Shown: in pieces, positions 15,024 to 24,312 of the stretch
Numbering within the stretch: the first letter of the stretch is position 1
How the letters are laid out: each line of letters starts with the position of its first letter
NCBI RefSeq assembly: GCF_015751045.1
Contig: NZ_BNJW01000023.1
Location: 1 to 46,558, forward strand
Reading direction: 5' to 3'
Length of the DNA stretch: 46,558 nt
Source of the DNA: Enterococcus lactis
GTDB taxonomy: Bacteria; Bacillota; Bacilli; Lactobacillales; Enterococcaceae
Made by a program: the position numbers and the translations under genes
Notes under the pieces: generated by a model
Databases searched by the model: none
What the model saw: only the letters and a program-made list of their open reading frames with translations
Told to the model about the DNA's origin: nothing

Positions 15024-15497
15024 ATGAATAAAATGAAAAAGTTAATAATAGTAGTTACTTCCTTGATTGCCATGATTGTTATTTTAGTCGGATGTAGTAA
15101 TGAAAAAAATAAACAAACTAATCAAGATAATGGCGTATTGAAATCAGGAACTATGTGGAAAGAAGAAGTAGGTGGTCTTGTTTATAATTTGAAAATTATA
15201 GACGAGACTACCTGGGAATACTCTGAGAGTGTATGGCATCCAGATCCTGTACAAATAACAGTCAAGAGGCAAAAAGACTATAAAGGTTTAGAAAGATACA
15301 AAATAGTAGATTCAGCTGGTGTTAGGGAATTTATAAACAAATCTGATTCTTTATTTATTGTTGTTCCCTATGAGAAGAATGGCGTAAAAAAAATAATTTT
15401 TCTTGGATCTAGCAAGGATGAAAAGCGAACGAAAGAGAAATTGATTCACGATGGATCACAATCCAATAAATATAAGTTACAAAAGACTAGCGAGTGA
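15024..15497 (+). CDS. Small lipoprotein
   Basis: 157 residues with a lipoprotein signal: basic N-terminus, hydrophobic core (about 6-22) and lipobox ILVGC with Cys about 24, followed by a Ser/Asn/Gln-rich spacer. The mature part has SGTMWKEEVGGLVYNLKI and looks like a small beta-rich domain, also seen in lipoproteins with a DUF4767- or YxeA-like plan; I cannot name the family. It is the last gene of the surface cluster, and its stop lies inside the terminator at 15481-15510. It might equally belong to the transfer region that follows. Confidence 0.7.
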   Translation: MNKMKKLIIVVTSLIAMIVILVGCSNEKNKQTNQDNGVLKSGTMWKEEVGGLVYNLKIIDETTWEYSESVWHPDPVQITVKRQKDYKGLERYKIVDSAGVREFINKSDSLFIVVPYEKNGVKKIIFLGSSKDEKRTKEKLIHDGSQSNKYKLQKTSE

Positions 15498-15510
15498 TTG
15501 CTAGTCTTTT
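15481..15510 (+). terminator. Terminator closing the surface cluster
   Basis: AAAAGACTAGC (15481-15491) pairs perfectly with GCTAGTCTTTT (15500-15510). It overlaps the last codons of the lipoprotein gene and separates the surface genes from the transfer operon. Confidence 0.85.
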
Positions 15511-15535
15511 TATTTGTCCTGAAGGAGGAATCACA

Positions 15536-15736
15536 GTGGCAAAAGCTAAAACGCCATTTGAAAAAGCCGCGTCTAAAATCTTAGAACGCCGCGGTGTATC
15601 TGAAACACAGTGGAAACAAGAAGTCCTTGAAAAAGCACAATTTGACCTATTACGGGGAAAAGACAAGGACTTAGAAGGATATATCTATCAACGTGAACGT
15701 GAAAAGCTTGTTTTCGATGAAATTATTAAACACTAA
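15536..15736 (+). CDS. Small conserved transfer-region protein
   Basis: 66 residues, beginning MAKAKTPFEKAASKILERRG, helical and charged, with no membrane segment. The GTG at 15536 has GAAGGAGG eight bases upstream and is preferred over the earlier GTG at 15494, which lies within the terminator hairpin. It is first in the run of transfer genes that continues to 29.5 kb. Function unknown; a regulatory or accessory role is only a guess. Confidence 0.7.
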   Translation: MAKAKTPFEKAASKILERRGVSETQWKQEVLEKAQFDLLRGKDKDLEGYIYQREREKLVFDEIIKH

Positions 15737-15753
15737 AAGGAGCGAACAATTTT

Positions 15754-16056
15754 ATGTTTGAATCAATTACAATGAATTTTTTAACACAACCGAAAGTAGT
15801 AGCTGCGGTTGATATTTTTAGAGCATTACAAACTGCCGCAACTAGTTTAAAAAACAATCTGATGATTTTTGCTGCTGCTGCGGCCGTTGCTTCCATTGTT
15901 ATTGGGGGTCTTTTCTTCCTATTTGGACGAAGAGGAGCTGAAAATGGGAAGATGCACGTAGGCTATGTATTGATGGGGGTAGGAGTTATTTTAGCAGCAG
16001 CTTCTATTGTGGTTTCGTTATTTGGATTGTTTGGACAAACACCTCAAGGATTATAA
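15754..16056 (+). CDS. VirB2-like small membrane protein of the mating channel (candidate)
   Basis: 100 residues with two hydrophobic segments (about 35-58 and 69-93), separated by a short basic loop GRRGAENGKMH. A short hydrophilic N-terminal part precedes them. This is the usual plan of VirB2/TrbC-type pilin-like components, and it is encoded at the start of the secretion operon. AAAAGGAG precedes the ATG. No cleavable signal is obvious. A terminator-like hairpin (16072-16108) follows, perhaps to give more of this protein than of the genes behind it. Confidence 0.6.
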   Translation: MFESITMNFLTQPKVVAAVDIFRALQTAATSLKNNLMIFAAAAAVASIVIGGLFFLFGRRGAENGKMHVGYVLMGVGVILAAASIVVSLFGLFGQTPQGL

Positions 16057-16071
16057 GAAAGTAAAAAAGTA

Positions 16072-16108
16072 GGAGTAAGAAGTAGTCGATACTTTTTACT
16101 CCTTTTTT
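16072..16108 (+). terminator. Terminator or attenuator after the VirB2-like gene
   Basis: GGAGTAA..AGTA pairs with TACT..TTACTCC and is followed by six Ts. Because transfer genes continue immediately, it probably acts as a partial terminator. Confidence 0.75.
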
Positions 16109-16125
16109 ATGAAAGGAGAATACTC

Positions 16126-18180
16126 ATGTACTTTACGATTGCAGGCAATACCAAAACAGATAAAGAGTTAATAAAAAAAGCAACGAAGGAAGTAGGAAAG
16201 CGTACTTCTTTTTTACCGAAAACAATTAAATATTCTGTCATTGAAACGGAAGAACAGCTACATGTGTTAGGGAAAGTACTGGAACACGAAAGTCGATCTT
16301 CTGTTAAGTTGACTCTCACGTTACATGACACAGAAGGAAAAATAGAGAAAGCTGGTACAGAATACGTTTTTGGCCCACTGGATTATCAAATTTCAGAAGG
16401 TTTCTATCCTACATTGATGGATTTAATCCGCCTTGATGTGTTTAAAGAAACGGATGAAACTATGAGTGTGGAAGAGTCTTATCGAAACGAAAAACTTTTA
16501 CAAGTTTTAGAAGAAGAGTTAGAGAGCGACCAAAGAAAAGTGAATCAAGGGAGTGAAGTCGAAGTAAATGAAGAAGTACCATGGGAACGACCAATATTTC
16601 CAAAGAAGGAGTCAAAAGAAAAAGAGACAGTCTATGTTGACGAACAAGCTGATATTCCGACTCAGAAATCGATATTTGAGGAAGAGAACGATGTGATGGG
16701 TCAATTGGAGGTAGATCCCTTTGAAGAAACAATGGAGGATGAAGAGACGGCCGAAGTAGAAGTTGATCCAGTTGAAGCTAATGAAGAGTCAATATGGACT
16801 GAAGGGGATTCTCAGGAATATATTGAACCACTTATCAGTGAAGAAGTAGAGAAAAACGAAACAGAGATACAAAAGGCAACTGTATTTGATTATATTTTGG
16901 ATCAATATCCGCCAGAGCATGAATGGATGAAAGAAAAAAACAAATTATTTTTAAATGGGCTTTATTCGAAATATCAATTACCCCAAACCTATCAAGCATT
17001 TTTAGAGAGTAAAGAAGAATTAATCTCACAGGGTAAAGGCACACTTTTAGAACAGTTAGAGTCTGTCCAATCAACAAATTGGCATGAGCTTGCACAAGAA
17101 GATTTATTAGCCACCTTTGAAGAACGTCAACAAGAAACAGATCAAGAAATTAATGAGTATGCGACGGAACAGTCGTCTAATTGGGAGAAAGCAAAAGAGG
17201 AACTAAATAAAGAAGAACAGCGAGTGATTGAAGAAGAAGTACAAAAAATTAAAGAGCGATACGAAAAGAAACGCGACAATGCGTATTCCTTGTGTGTAGA
17301 AAAGATCAATAATTTTACTCAGACGAATCAAGAAGCGTTATCGAAAGAAAAAGAAAACTTGTTAAAAGAACGTATAAGAGAACGAAAAGAAGAATTTTAT
17401 CAAGGTTTGCGTACAGATAAGCTAAAGATTAGCAAAGAATTAAATGAGCAACTGAATAAGCTATATCAAACAACGACTGAAGTTCTTATGGAAAAACACG
17501 AGCAGATCCAGCAAGAATTACAAGTACAAATTCCAAAATGGAAAAAAGAGTATGAAATTCAACAACGAGAATTGAAAGAACAAGAAGAAAAACAACGGCA
17601 AAAAGAAAAAGAGCGCGAACAATTAGAATTAAAAAAACGTGAACAGGATCTTGCGGAACAAAAAATGGCGATAGAAAAACAACGGTTAGAGCAAGAAAAG
17701 GAAAAAGAAGCAGCTGCTCGTAAGGAACGTCAAGAACAAATGGATACATTGCGACAAGCACAGTTAAATTATCTAGCACAACCTCAACCAGTAGCTGCTG
17801 TTCAAACGCCAGTGAACAACCAAGCAAATTTAACTCCTTCACCACAGCGTTCCTTTAACGGATGGATGGTGGGATGTATTGCAAGTTTAAGCTTGCTTCT
17901 AGGTGGAGGAACAGTATTTGCTTTTAATCATATCAATCAATCTTCACAGGCTGATTCTGTGGCCACAACGACGTCAATCAAGGAAGAAGCCCAAGAACAA
18001 GCAAGAAAAGAGTATGAACAACAATTAGAAGAATTATTGAATCGTACCAATCAGTCAACAACAGAGTCAAGTATGGAAAATAGCAAAGAGAGTGATCCTA
18101 GTAAGGCTAAAGAAGGATCAAACGATTCAACTGTACAATCAAACACTTCCGAAAGTTCAGAATCAAATGAGGTGAAATAA
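16126..18180 (+). CDS. Large acidic coiled-coil transfer protein with one membrane span
   Basis: 684 residues. An N-terminal domain (about 1-110) is followed by a long acidic segment, then an extended Glu/Lys/Gln-rich coiled coil (about 340-555) and a single membrane span (about 577-600, GWMVGCIASLSLLLGGG). A Ser/Thr-rich outer tail ends the protein. The stop overlaps the start of the coupling protein gene (TAATG), so the two are made together. The layout suggests a cytoplasmic scaffold that connects substrate or coupling protein to the membrane channel. No named family was recognised. It is comparable in position to poorly conserved proteins of pLS20-type transfer operons. Confidence 0.65.
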   Translation: MYFTIAGNTKTDKELIKKATKEVGKRTSFLPKTIKYSVIETEEQLHVLGKVLEHESRSSVKLTLTLHDTEGKIEKAGTEYVFGPLDYQISEGFYPTLMDLIRLDVFKETDETMSVEESYRNEKLLQVLEEELESDQRKVNQGSEVEVNEEVPWERPIFPKKESKEKETVYVDEQADIPTQKSIFEEENDVMGQLEVDPFEETMEDEETAEVEVDPVEANEESIWTEGDSQEYIEPLISEEVEKNETEIQKATVFDYILDQYPPEHEWMKEKNKLFLNGLYSKYQLPQTYQAFLESKEELISQGKGTLLEQLESVQSTNWHELAQEDLLATFEERQQETDQEINEYATEQSSNWEKAKEELNKEEQRVIEEEVQKIKERYEKKRDNAYSLCVEKINNFTQTNQEALSKEKENLLKERIRERKEEFYQGLRTDKLKISKELNEQLNKLYQTTTEVLMEKHEQIQQELQVQIPKWKKEYEIQQRELKEQEEKQRQKEKEREQLELKKREQDLAEQKMAIEKQRLEQEKEKEAAARKERQEQMDTLRQAQLNYLAQPQPVAAVQTPVNNQANLTPSPQRSFNGWMVGCIASLSLLLGGGTVFAFNHINQSSQADSVATTTSIKEEAQEQARKEYEQQLEELLNRTNQSTTESSMENSKESDPSKAKEGSNDSTVQSNTSESSESNEVK

Positions 18181-20789
18181 TGCGTGTTAGAGAAACAACG
18201 AGACGAAAAGACAAACGATTCAATTTAGAAAAGAATAGGTATCTTTCTCATTTCTATCGCTATACTCCTTCAGGAGAAGAGCTACCAGAAAAACATGACA
18301 AACGTATTTCTCAAAAGATTTTTTATAGTGGCTTAGCTTATCTTCCTTTAAACTATGTTGTTACAAGAATACCAGAAGCATTTCATCGATTTGAGATTAT
18401 TCCAGGAAGTTTACAAGGAGTGAATATTTTTCAGTTACAAGAAATGCCGCAGTTATTCCATTTTGATTCAACTGGTTTTTGGAATCCTTTGACCCCAACA
18501 ACAAGTTTAGGCACACGTTTAGTTGTTTCTACGATTTGTGTTGTTCCAGCTGTACTTATGGGATTGAAAATGGACATGTGGTTTCGTCCTCTAGCAGATG
18601 GGCAAAAAGGAGATAACCGATTAAAAACGTTAAAGGAAATCCAACAAATTTATCCGCAAATACCAGAATCAAAGGGAGGTTTTCCTGGTTATGGCGGAAT
18701 ACCAATTACTCATTATAAAAAGTACTGGTATATTCAGACGGATACAGTAAATACTTGTATTGTTGGTACTTCCCGTTCAGGGAAAGGACAGATAGAAGTT
18801 TTAGCAACCATTGACAATTTGTCTCGTGCAGAAAGACAAAGTTCAATGGTTGTTAATGATCCAAAAACAGAATTATATGTTGCTAGTAAAGATGAACTAG
18901 AAGCTAGAGGGTATGATGTGTATGCATTTAATATCACCGATCCACTGCAATCAATGAGTGATAATCCATTGGCACTCATCGTGAAATACTGGAAGCGAGG
19001 AGACATAGACACAGCGACACAGTTAACCAATACTTTCACGAATACGATTTATTATGATGCCAACGCTTCAGACAATAAATACTTTAACGAAAATGCGCAA
19101 AAAGCTGTCAATGCGCTTATTTTTGCGTTATTGGAACAAGCGGATCAGACAGGGGATTACTCCAAATTAACACCGAATAATCTCGTCGAACTTCTTTCTG
19201 AGATTGGTGGTTTTAATTACCAAGATCCTGATAATGAATTCAAGCAGCTCAATGCTTTAGATGAATTTATGAATCAGTTACCACCTGGAAACATAGCAAA
19301 AAAACAATATGGGGCAACAAAAATTGGTTCTGATAAAGCGAAAGGCAACATTCTATCGACAGCGATCACAGGACTAAATCCATTTACACTGACGAAAATT
19401 GCGAAAATGACTTCTCAATCAACCATTGATTATAAGTCCATTGGTTTTCCGAAGTATTTGGATCTCAAACTACACGAGAGTCTGTTAAACCAGCGAATTG
19501 TTGTAGAGTTTTATCACCAAGGAAAAAAATTTCATGAGGAACGTGTCAAAGTAGGCTATAGAGGTTTTTGTGAAATCAACTTTGATTGTCATTTAGAACA
19601 GGGAGATCATGTTTGCTTAAAATACGATCATCGAGGAAAAGAATATGTTGCTTGGTATGAGTTTTCTCAAAGAGTATTGAAAGACGAAGAGGGAAATATC
19701 GTTTATCGAAAAAAACGAGGAGAAACCCATTTGCCAGAATTAGAAAAAGAAGCCGTTCTAACATTAGATGAGGATAAAAGTAACTTATTAGTAGAATCTA
19801 TTCGGATGCACTATACCGATAAACCAATGGCTATTTTTATGCTCACACCTGATTATGATCCATCTAACCATATTATTGTTAGTATTTTTCTTAGTCAGTT
19901 GTATAAAGAATTATCTACGCAATGTGTTAAGACTAAAGGAGATAAATGTCACCGTAGGATTCATTTTATTTTAGATGAATTTGGGAATATGCCACCAATG
20001 GATAATATGGAAGGAATCATGACAGTCACAGCTGGTAGAAACATGTTGTGGGATCTGTTTATTCAATCCTATCAGCAACTTTATGCGAAGTATGGAGAAC
20101 AAAACGCAGCGATTATCAAAGAAAATTGTCAGACACATATTTATATTATGTCGACAGATGATAATACCATCGAAGAATTTTCTAAAAAAGTGGGGAATAA
20201 GACGGTTGAACAAGAGAACAGTACCATCAATTCATTAGGTATGAATACTCATATCAATCGCAATGTTGATTCAGATCGTATCTTAACTCCTGAAAGAATT
20301 TCTACTTTTTTAGAAGGTGAAACGATTGTACTCGCTCCTTTAAAACGACAAGATTTGAAAGGTCATAAAATACGGCCGTATCCTATTTTTAATCATGGGG
20401 AAACAAATCTTCCTTATGCTTATCAATATATTGAAGATTTCAATCCATCGTGGGATATCAATGATATAGACATACATTGTACACATGCGGACTTGGATCT
20501 TAAGGCTTTACAAATTGATTACGATTATTTTCTACCTGATATCTATGCACGTCGACTTTATCACAATATGCACGATCAAATAGAAGCGGAAGCTAAAGAA
20601 AACATTTTTATTAAAATCGTTCAATCTTTAGACAACTCAACAGCACAAAAGTTACTTATTCAATTTTATGAAGAGAAGCAAATAGATCGTTTGCAAGAAT
20701 ACCTTGAAAAATTGCGTCAAAATGAAGAAATTACAGAGGTTATAAGGAAACGACTTTTGCTAGAAGCTGAAAAGGCGGTGAAAGAATGA
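18180..20789 (+). CDS. VirD4/TraG-like type IV coupling protein
   Basis: 869 residues. Walker A is GTSRSGKGQ (about 195-203), followed by MVVNDPKTELY, the usual motif of TraG/VirD4 proteins. Walker B is FILDEFGNMP (about 596-605), and the later segment MLWDLFIQSYQQL contains the conserved Gln motif. Two membrane segments lie upstream of the ATPase (about 50-65 and 116-133). A beta-rich insertion at about 420-513 (VVEFYHQGKKFHEERVKVGY...) separates the two halves of the motor and makes it longer than TrsK (about 550). It would deliver the relaxase-DNA complex to the channel. It is coupled to both neighbours by overlaps. Confidence 0.9.
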   Translation: MRVRETTRRKDKRFNLEKNRYLSHFYRYTPSGEELPEKHDKRISQKIFYSGLAYLPLNYVVTRIPEAFHRFEIIPGSLQGVNIFQLQEMPQLFHFDSTGFWNPLTPTTSLGTRLVVSTICVVPAVLMGLKMDMWFRPLADGQKGDNRLKTLKEIQQIYPQIPESKGGFPGYGGIPITHYKKYWYIQTDTVNTCIVGTSRSGKGQIEVLATIDNLSRAERQSSMVVNDPKTELYVASKDELEARGYDVYAFNITDPLQSMSDNPLALIVKYWKRGDIDTATQLTNTFTNTIYYDANASDNKYFNENAQKAVNALIFALLEQADQTGDYSKLTPNNLVELLSEIGGFNYQDPDNEFKQLNALDEFMNQLPPGNIAKKQYGATKIGSDKAKGNILSTAITGLNPFTLTKIAKMTSQSTIDYKSIGFPKYLDLKLHESLLNQRIVVEFYHQGKKFHEERVKVGYRGFCEINFDCHLEQGDHVCLKYDHRGKEYVAWYEFSQRVLKDEEGNIVYRKKRGETHLPELEKEAVLTLDEDKSNLLVESIRMHYTDKPMAIFMLTPDYDPSNHIIVSIFLSQLYKELSTQCVKTKGDKCHRRIHFILDEFGNMPPMDNMEGIMTVTAGRNMLWDLFIQSYQQLYAKYGEQNAAIIKENCQTHIYIMSTDDNTIEEFSKKVGNKTVEQENSTINSLGMNTHINRNVDSDRILTPERISTFLEGETIVLAPLKRQDLKGHKIRPYPIFNHGETNLPYAYQYIEDFNPSWDINDIDIHCTHADLDLKALQIDYDYFLPDIYARRLYHNMHDQIEAEAKENIFIKIVQSLDNSTAQKLLIQFYEEKQIDRLQEYLEKLRQNEEITEVIRKRLLLEAEKAVKE

Positions 20790-22375
20790 TCATTGGAGGA
20801 ATATTTTCCGGCATTGCCGACTGGTGGTCAGGCTTATTTGGGGATGGGGATGCAGATCCCAAAACCGTAACGAAAGTCTTACAAGATTATGGTAATTATC
20901 TGCAGTATCAAGATGTATTCAGTTGGATTTGTAATACTTTTTTATGGGGTTTGATTAAAGGGTTATATAATCTCAATACTTTACTAGAAAAAACAATTTA
21001 TCAAAGCTTTGATTTAAAAGACTTATTGAACGCTGCTGGTGTTAATGAACTGTTTCAAAGTTTGATTAGTAAGATATTGGCTCTTTTTTGTGTCGTCACA
21101 TTAATTTATTTAGGCTTAAAATTTTTTATGAGTAAACATCCACCAAAAATCAAAAATATCTTGGTTAATCTATTTATGGCCATGATTTTGATTTTTGGTG
21201 GTAGTTCTTTAATCGATGAAGGGCTAAATATTAGTAAAAACTTTTACGGAGACGTGACTGCAGCAAATAAAGCAGATAAAACTGGATCACCTGCTTTTCA
21301 AATTATTCAAAATAATGTGATCGATGTGAGTACGCTACTAGAAACTGATCCGAATAAAGTAGAATCCCTACCAACAGATAAAAGAAATGCTCTCACGGCG
21401 AAAAACTTTAAGACAGCAAATATTAATTCAGTGATTATTCCTAAGGAAGCCGCTAAGATGGCGGATGAAGATAAGAGTGGTCTATCAGATATACAAAAGG
21501 ATCGGCTAAGAGCGTTACAATACCGACTGGAACTGGATGATAATGGAAAAGAAATCCCTGTAGAGATTAGTGATGAGGGGTTAGCAAAATATGTGTATAC
21601 TTCAGGCTATCGCCGATACATTAGTAGTCCAGGGATTATTTTAGCTGGTGAATCTTCTTTGTCGGTTGCCTATTTATTTATCTTGTTTACGATTGTAACT
21701 TGCATTATTGAGCTGGTATTTAAAAAATTCTATTTAGTAATTGCCGCGTCAACGGACTTTGAGACAGGACAACGGATGAAAAGTGCTATAGAAGATATTT
21801 CTCAATCCTTCTTGTTATTGGCGTTTACGATTTTAGAATTACGAATCTATACATTAATGCTGTCTGGTATCGGTGATTTGCACGCAGCAGGCAAGATCAA
21901 CGGATTTTTGTATGTTGTCGCTTTAATTGTACTAACCATTGCGTTATTCAAAGGCTCTCAATCTGTTACGAAGATTTTCGGTGTTGATACAAGTCTGAAA
22001 AACGGCAGCAATTCTCTTCTTAGCATGTTTGCCTTAGGAAATATTGCGAAAAATGTGGGTAGCGGAGCTAAAAACCTTGCAAGTGCTGGTAAGAGTGGTT
22101 TAAGCAATTTAAATGATATTCGTAAAAATGGATTTGGCAATCGAAAAGATGTTACCCCTGATAACGGGGAAGAACAATCAGACGATAAAGCTACAACTGT
22201 ACCTAATAGTAAGAAAACAGTTTCCGAAATGTTCGGGAAAGCGAAAAATGGTGTTTCTAAAGCCGCAGAAGGTCTTGGTTACGTCAATGAACGTGGGTTA
22301 AAAGGGAACAGCGGAAGATCTTACAGAAAAAGCCAAAGACACCTTAGAAGAGAAATTAGACGGCACAAGAGCTAA
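20786..22375 (+). CDS. VirB6-like polytopic channel protein (pLS20_p028-type), tail frameshifted
   Basis: 529 residues as encoded. There are about five or six membrane segments (about 35-60, 95-115, 125-145, 285-310, 345-365 and 380-400) around a large external loop (about 145-280), followed by a hydrophilic C-terminal tail. This is the plan of VirB6/TrbL-type inner membrane channel proteins in Gram-positive conjugation. It overlaps the coupling protein gene by four bases. The last 25 residues (GNSGRSYRKSQRHLRREIRRHKS) are read in the wrong frame: dropping one G in the GGG near 22303 restores ED-LTEKAKDTLEEKLDG and joins the next frame. The membrane part is intact and may still work. Confidence 0.75.
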   Translation: MIIGGIFSGIADWWSGLFGDGDADPKTVTKVLQDYGNYLQYQDVFSWICNTFLWGLIKGLYNLNTLLEKTIYQSFDLKDLLNAAGVNELFQSLISKILALFCVVTLIYLGLKFFMSKHPPKIKNILVNLFMAMILIFGGSSLIDEGLNISKNFYGDVTAANKADKTGSPAFQIIQNNVIDVSTLLETDPNKVESLPTDKRNALTAKNFKTANINSVIIPKEAAKMADEDKSGLSDIQKDRLRALQYRLELDDNGKEIPVEISDEGLAKYVYTSGYRRYISSPGIILAGESSLSVAYLFILFTIVTCIIELVFKKFYLVIAASTDFETGQRMKSAIEDISQSFLLLAFTILELRIYTLMLSGIGDLHAAGKINGFLYVVALIVLTIALFKGSQSVTKIFGVDTSLKNGSNSLLSMFALGNIAKNVGSGAKNLASAGKSGLSNLNDIRKNGFGNRKDVTPDNGEEQSDDKATTVPNSKKTVSEMFGKAKNGVSKAAEGLGYVNERGLKGNSGRSYRKSQRHLRREIRRHKS

Positions 22376-22379
22376 AGAA

Positions 22380-23165
22380 TTGGCTGAAGCTGTGAAGAAT
22401 CCATCCGAAGCACTAGAAAAACAAAAAGAAAAAGCTTCAGAAGTCAAAGAAGGACTAAAAGATGCGTATGGTGAAGGACAAGTCAATGCAGCAGTAAAAG
22501 CTAATACAACAACCGAAAAAGAAAATCAAGAAGGTGCAGCGATTCCTTCAGCCAAAGATTACCAAGATGAGTTGGATTCTAACGAAAATTCAGAAGAAGG
22601 ACAAAATGGTCAATTACCAAAAACAGATCCAGAACAATATCGTTATAAATCTAACATTAATTCTGAAAATGAAAAGCGCATTTCAGATTTACCAAAACGA
22701 AATCAAGAAGTACAAACGGATGAGGATTCCATCGATTTGCCAAATGATAATGGAATCGAAGTTGGAACTGAAAAATCAACGAAAATTGGTTTGCCTAAGA
22801 CACAAAATTTACCAATGAAAGATAGTCGTTTGAATCAATTCAAGGAGAATGATCAAAGCTTTGTTCACCAATCAACTGCAGGTACTGTTCAAATGAAACC
22901 AAGTCGTTTGCCTGAAAATGGAAATCTGACAACTGTTTCTTACAATTTATCTGAAAGTGGTGAGACAGGGAATGCGTCCGTTCAAAATGTTGTGACAAGA
23001 GAAGCTGCACCAGAACCTATTCAAAAAGTTCACACAGGTTACAAACCAGCAAATGTGGCATTTACTTCACCAACAAAAATAAATGTAACAAGAGAAACTA
23101 AAAACAGGAACAATGAGTTGAAAGAACAACTATTGAGGGATATCAAACAGGATATCAAACCATAA
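22380..23165 (+). pseudogene. Displaced C-terminal tail of the VirB6-like protein
   Basis: This frame has no ribosome binding site and begins by chance at a TTG. It continues an open reading that starts upstream at about 22305 (GTAEDLTEKAKDTLEEKLDG). It encodes roughly 260 hydrophilic residues rich in Glu, Lys, Asn and Gln without membrane segments. With one base removed near 22303 it fuses to 20786-22375 to give about 792 residues. It was probably the cytoplasmic tail of the channel protein. If the frameshift is real, this part is not made. Confidence 0.65.
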
Positions 23166-23190
23166 AAGGCCTACAAGTTAGGCTTTTTTT
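23164..23190 (+). terminator. Terminator within the transfer operon
   Basis: AAGGCCTA-CAAG-TTAGGCTT followed by seven Ts. It is placed after the VirB6-like gene and 27 bases before the VirB3-like start. Confidence 0.8.
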
Positions 23191-23216
23191 CTATGTATGA
23201 AAAGGAGAAATCATTT

Positions 23217-23549
23217 ATGGATAAATACATTAACATGAAAAATCCCCCAAGGTTTAGTGGGGAATGGAAGTTTTTCGCCTTTTTCTTTTTAGATCTATTA
23301 ACGCTTGGTGGTTGCTTTTTTTGGGCGAAAATAGTCAATAATCTTGTCCACTTACCACTCTTTTTTGCACTCTTGAATTATGGCTTATGGATTGCGATAG
23401 CTCTAGTGATTGTTTGGCGACCCTATAATAACCCAGGGCAACGACAAATTTTTGCGATTATCGAGTCTATTTTTTTTACGGACAAGAACCATTATCATGC
23501 GTTAGATCCTAACCGAAATTATCATGGTACGTATAAGGAGGATGAATAA
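23217..23549 (+). CDS. VirB3-like small membrane protein (candidate)
   Basis: 110 residues with two close membrane segments (about 17-40 and 44-68) followed by a hydrophilic tail. It begins MDKYINMKNPPRFSGEWKFF, similar in plan to VirB3/TrsC-like proteins, which lie directly before the VirB4 ATPase. AAAGGAG sits nine bases before the ATG at 23217. An earlier ATG at 23193 lies in the terminator region and is not used. It is directly followed by the TrsD-like gene, with no spacer. Confidence 0.65.
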   Translation: MDKYINMKNPPRFSGEWKFFAFFFLDLLTLGGCFFWAKIVNNLVHLPLFFALLNYGLWIAIALVIVWRPYNNPGQRQIFAIIESIFFTDKNHYHALDPNRNYHGTYKEDE

Positions 23550-24143
23550 ATGCGAGTCAAAGGACAAAATTCAGTTGATAAGAAATCCATTTTTCAGTTT
23601 GGAAAACCAGAAGAACGATCTATCTTGGATTTATTTCCTTATAAATCCTGTACAGAAGAGGGAGTCTTAGTTACTAAAGAAGATCATTTTCAACGTTATT
23701 ATCGTGTAGTTTCTACAGACGTGGAAGGATTAAATGAACAAGAGAAACTAGAACGAATGAATCAGTTGACCACCGTCATGCGTACGTATGTGCCAACAAT
23801 TAAGTTAGTTAGTTTGACCACAGAGACGGATCTAACGGAACAAATCGTACAAAAGCGGCAGTTATTAGATAAGAATCGTATGGAACAATCCTTAGGAAGA
23901 AATCTACAGCGATTAAGAAAATATGAAAAGAAATTAGTAGAGGAAATCCAGGAATTGAAACGAGCAGAACAAGAACGTCCTGACTTAAGCTTCTTTTTCA
24001 TCATTGAAGGAAAGACAATCAAGGATTTACAAACCAGAAACCGTCAGTTAATGCGATCTAGTGGCATTTTAGGGTTAAAACCACTCTACAAAAAAGAATT
24101 GATCAAGATTCTTTATCGAATGAACAATATGAATGATGAGTAG
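23550..24143 (+). CDS. TrsD-like protein (separate N-terminal part of a VirB4 system)
   Basis: 197 residues. It begins with an extended region KKSIFQFGKPEERSILDLFP and TEEGVLVTKEDHFQRYYRV, a strand pattern seen at the N-terminus of VirB4/CagE ATPases. A coiled coil (about 115-150) and LSFFFIIEG follow. In staphylococcal pSK41-type systems a TrsD protein of about this size precedes TrsE, as here. It has no nucleotide-binding motif and presumably docks with the TrsE-like ATPase encoded at 24306. The ATG directly follows the stop of the previous gene, with AAGGAGGATG at the junction. Confidence 0.75.
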   Translation: MRVKGQNSVDKKSIFQFGKPEERSILDLFPYKSCTEEGVLVTKEDHFQRYYRVVSTDVEGLNEQEKLERMNQLTTVMRTYVPTIKLVSLTTETDLTEQIVQKRQLLDKNRMEQSLGRNLQRLRKYEKKLVEEIQELKRAEQERPDLSFFFIIEGKTIKDLQTRNRQLMRSSGILGLKPLYKKELIKILYRMNNMNDE

Positions 24144-24159
24144 GAATGGAGAAGAGAGA

Positions 24160-24312
24160 ATGAAATATCCGTTGATATGGTTAGAAAAAGATATTCCGAA
24201 GGAAGAGATCACTAGAAAATTTCCTCACACTTTAAGCATGGGTAAGTTGGGAAAAGGGCAATCTTTTAACCAAGTAAAGAATCAAACAAGAAGAGGTGAC
24301 TGTACATGTTAG
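24160..24312 (+). CDS. 50-residue protein overlapping the start of the VirB4 gene
   Basis: ATG 24160 follows GGAGAAGAGAGA, and the frame codes for MKYPLIWLEKDIPKEEITRK and then a basic part ending DCTC. Its last seven bases overlap the ATG of the VirB4-like gene (24306) in another frame. Translation of this short frame should therefore deliver ribosomes to the VirB4 start. It may be a real small transfer protein or just a coupling leader. No family recognised. Confidence 0.55.
   Translation: MKYPLIWLEKDIPKEEITRKFPHTLSMGKLGKGQSFNQVKNQTRRGDCTC

Noticed and set aside
17486..17845. 119-codon minus-strand frame inside the coiled-coil transfer protein.
   Set aside because: Mirror of a Glu/Lys/Gln-rich coding stretch giving a Leu/Val/Phe-rich shadow; no start signal.
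22295..22310. Programmed ribosomal frameshift in the channel protein gene.
   Set aside because: The needed shift is +1, while A-AAA-GGG-type sites favour -1, and no stimulatory structure was seen; a one-base insertion is simpler.
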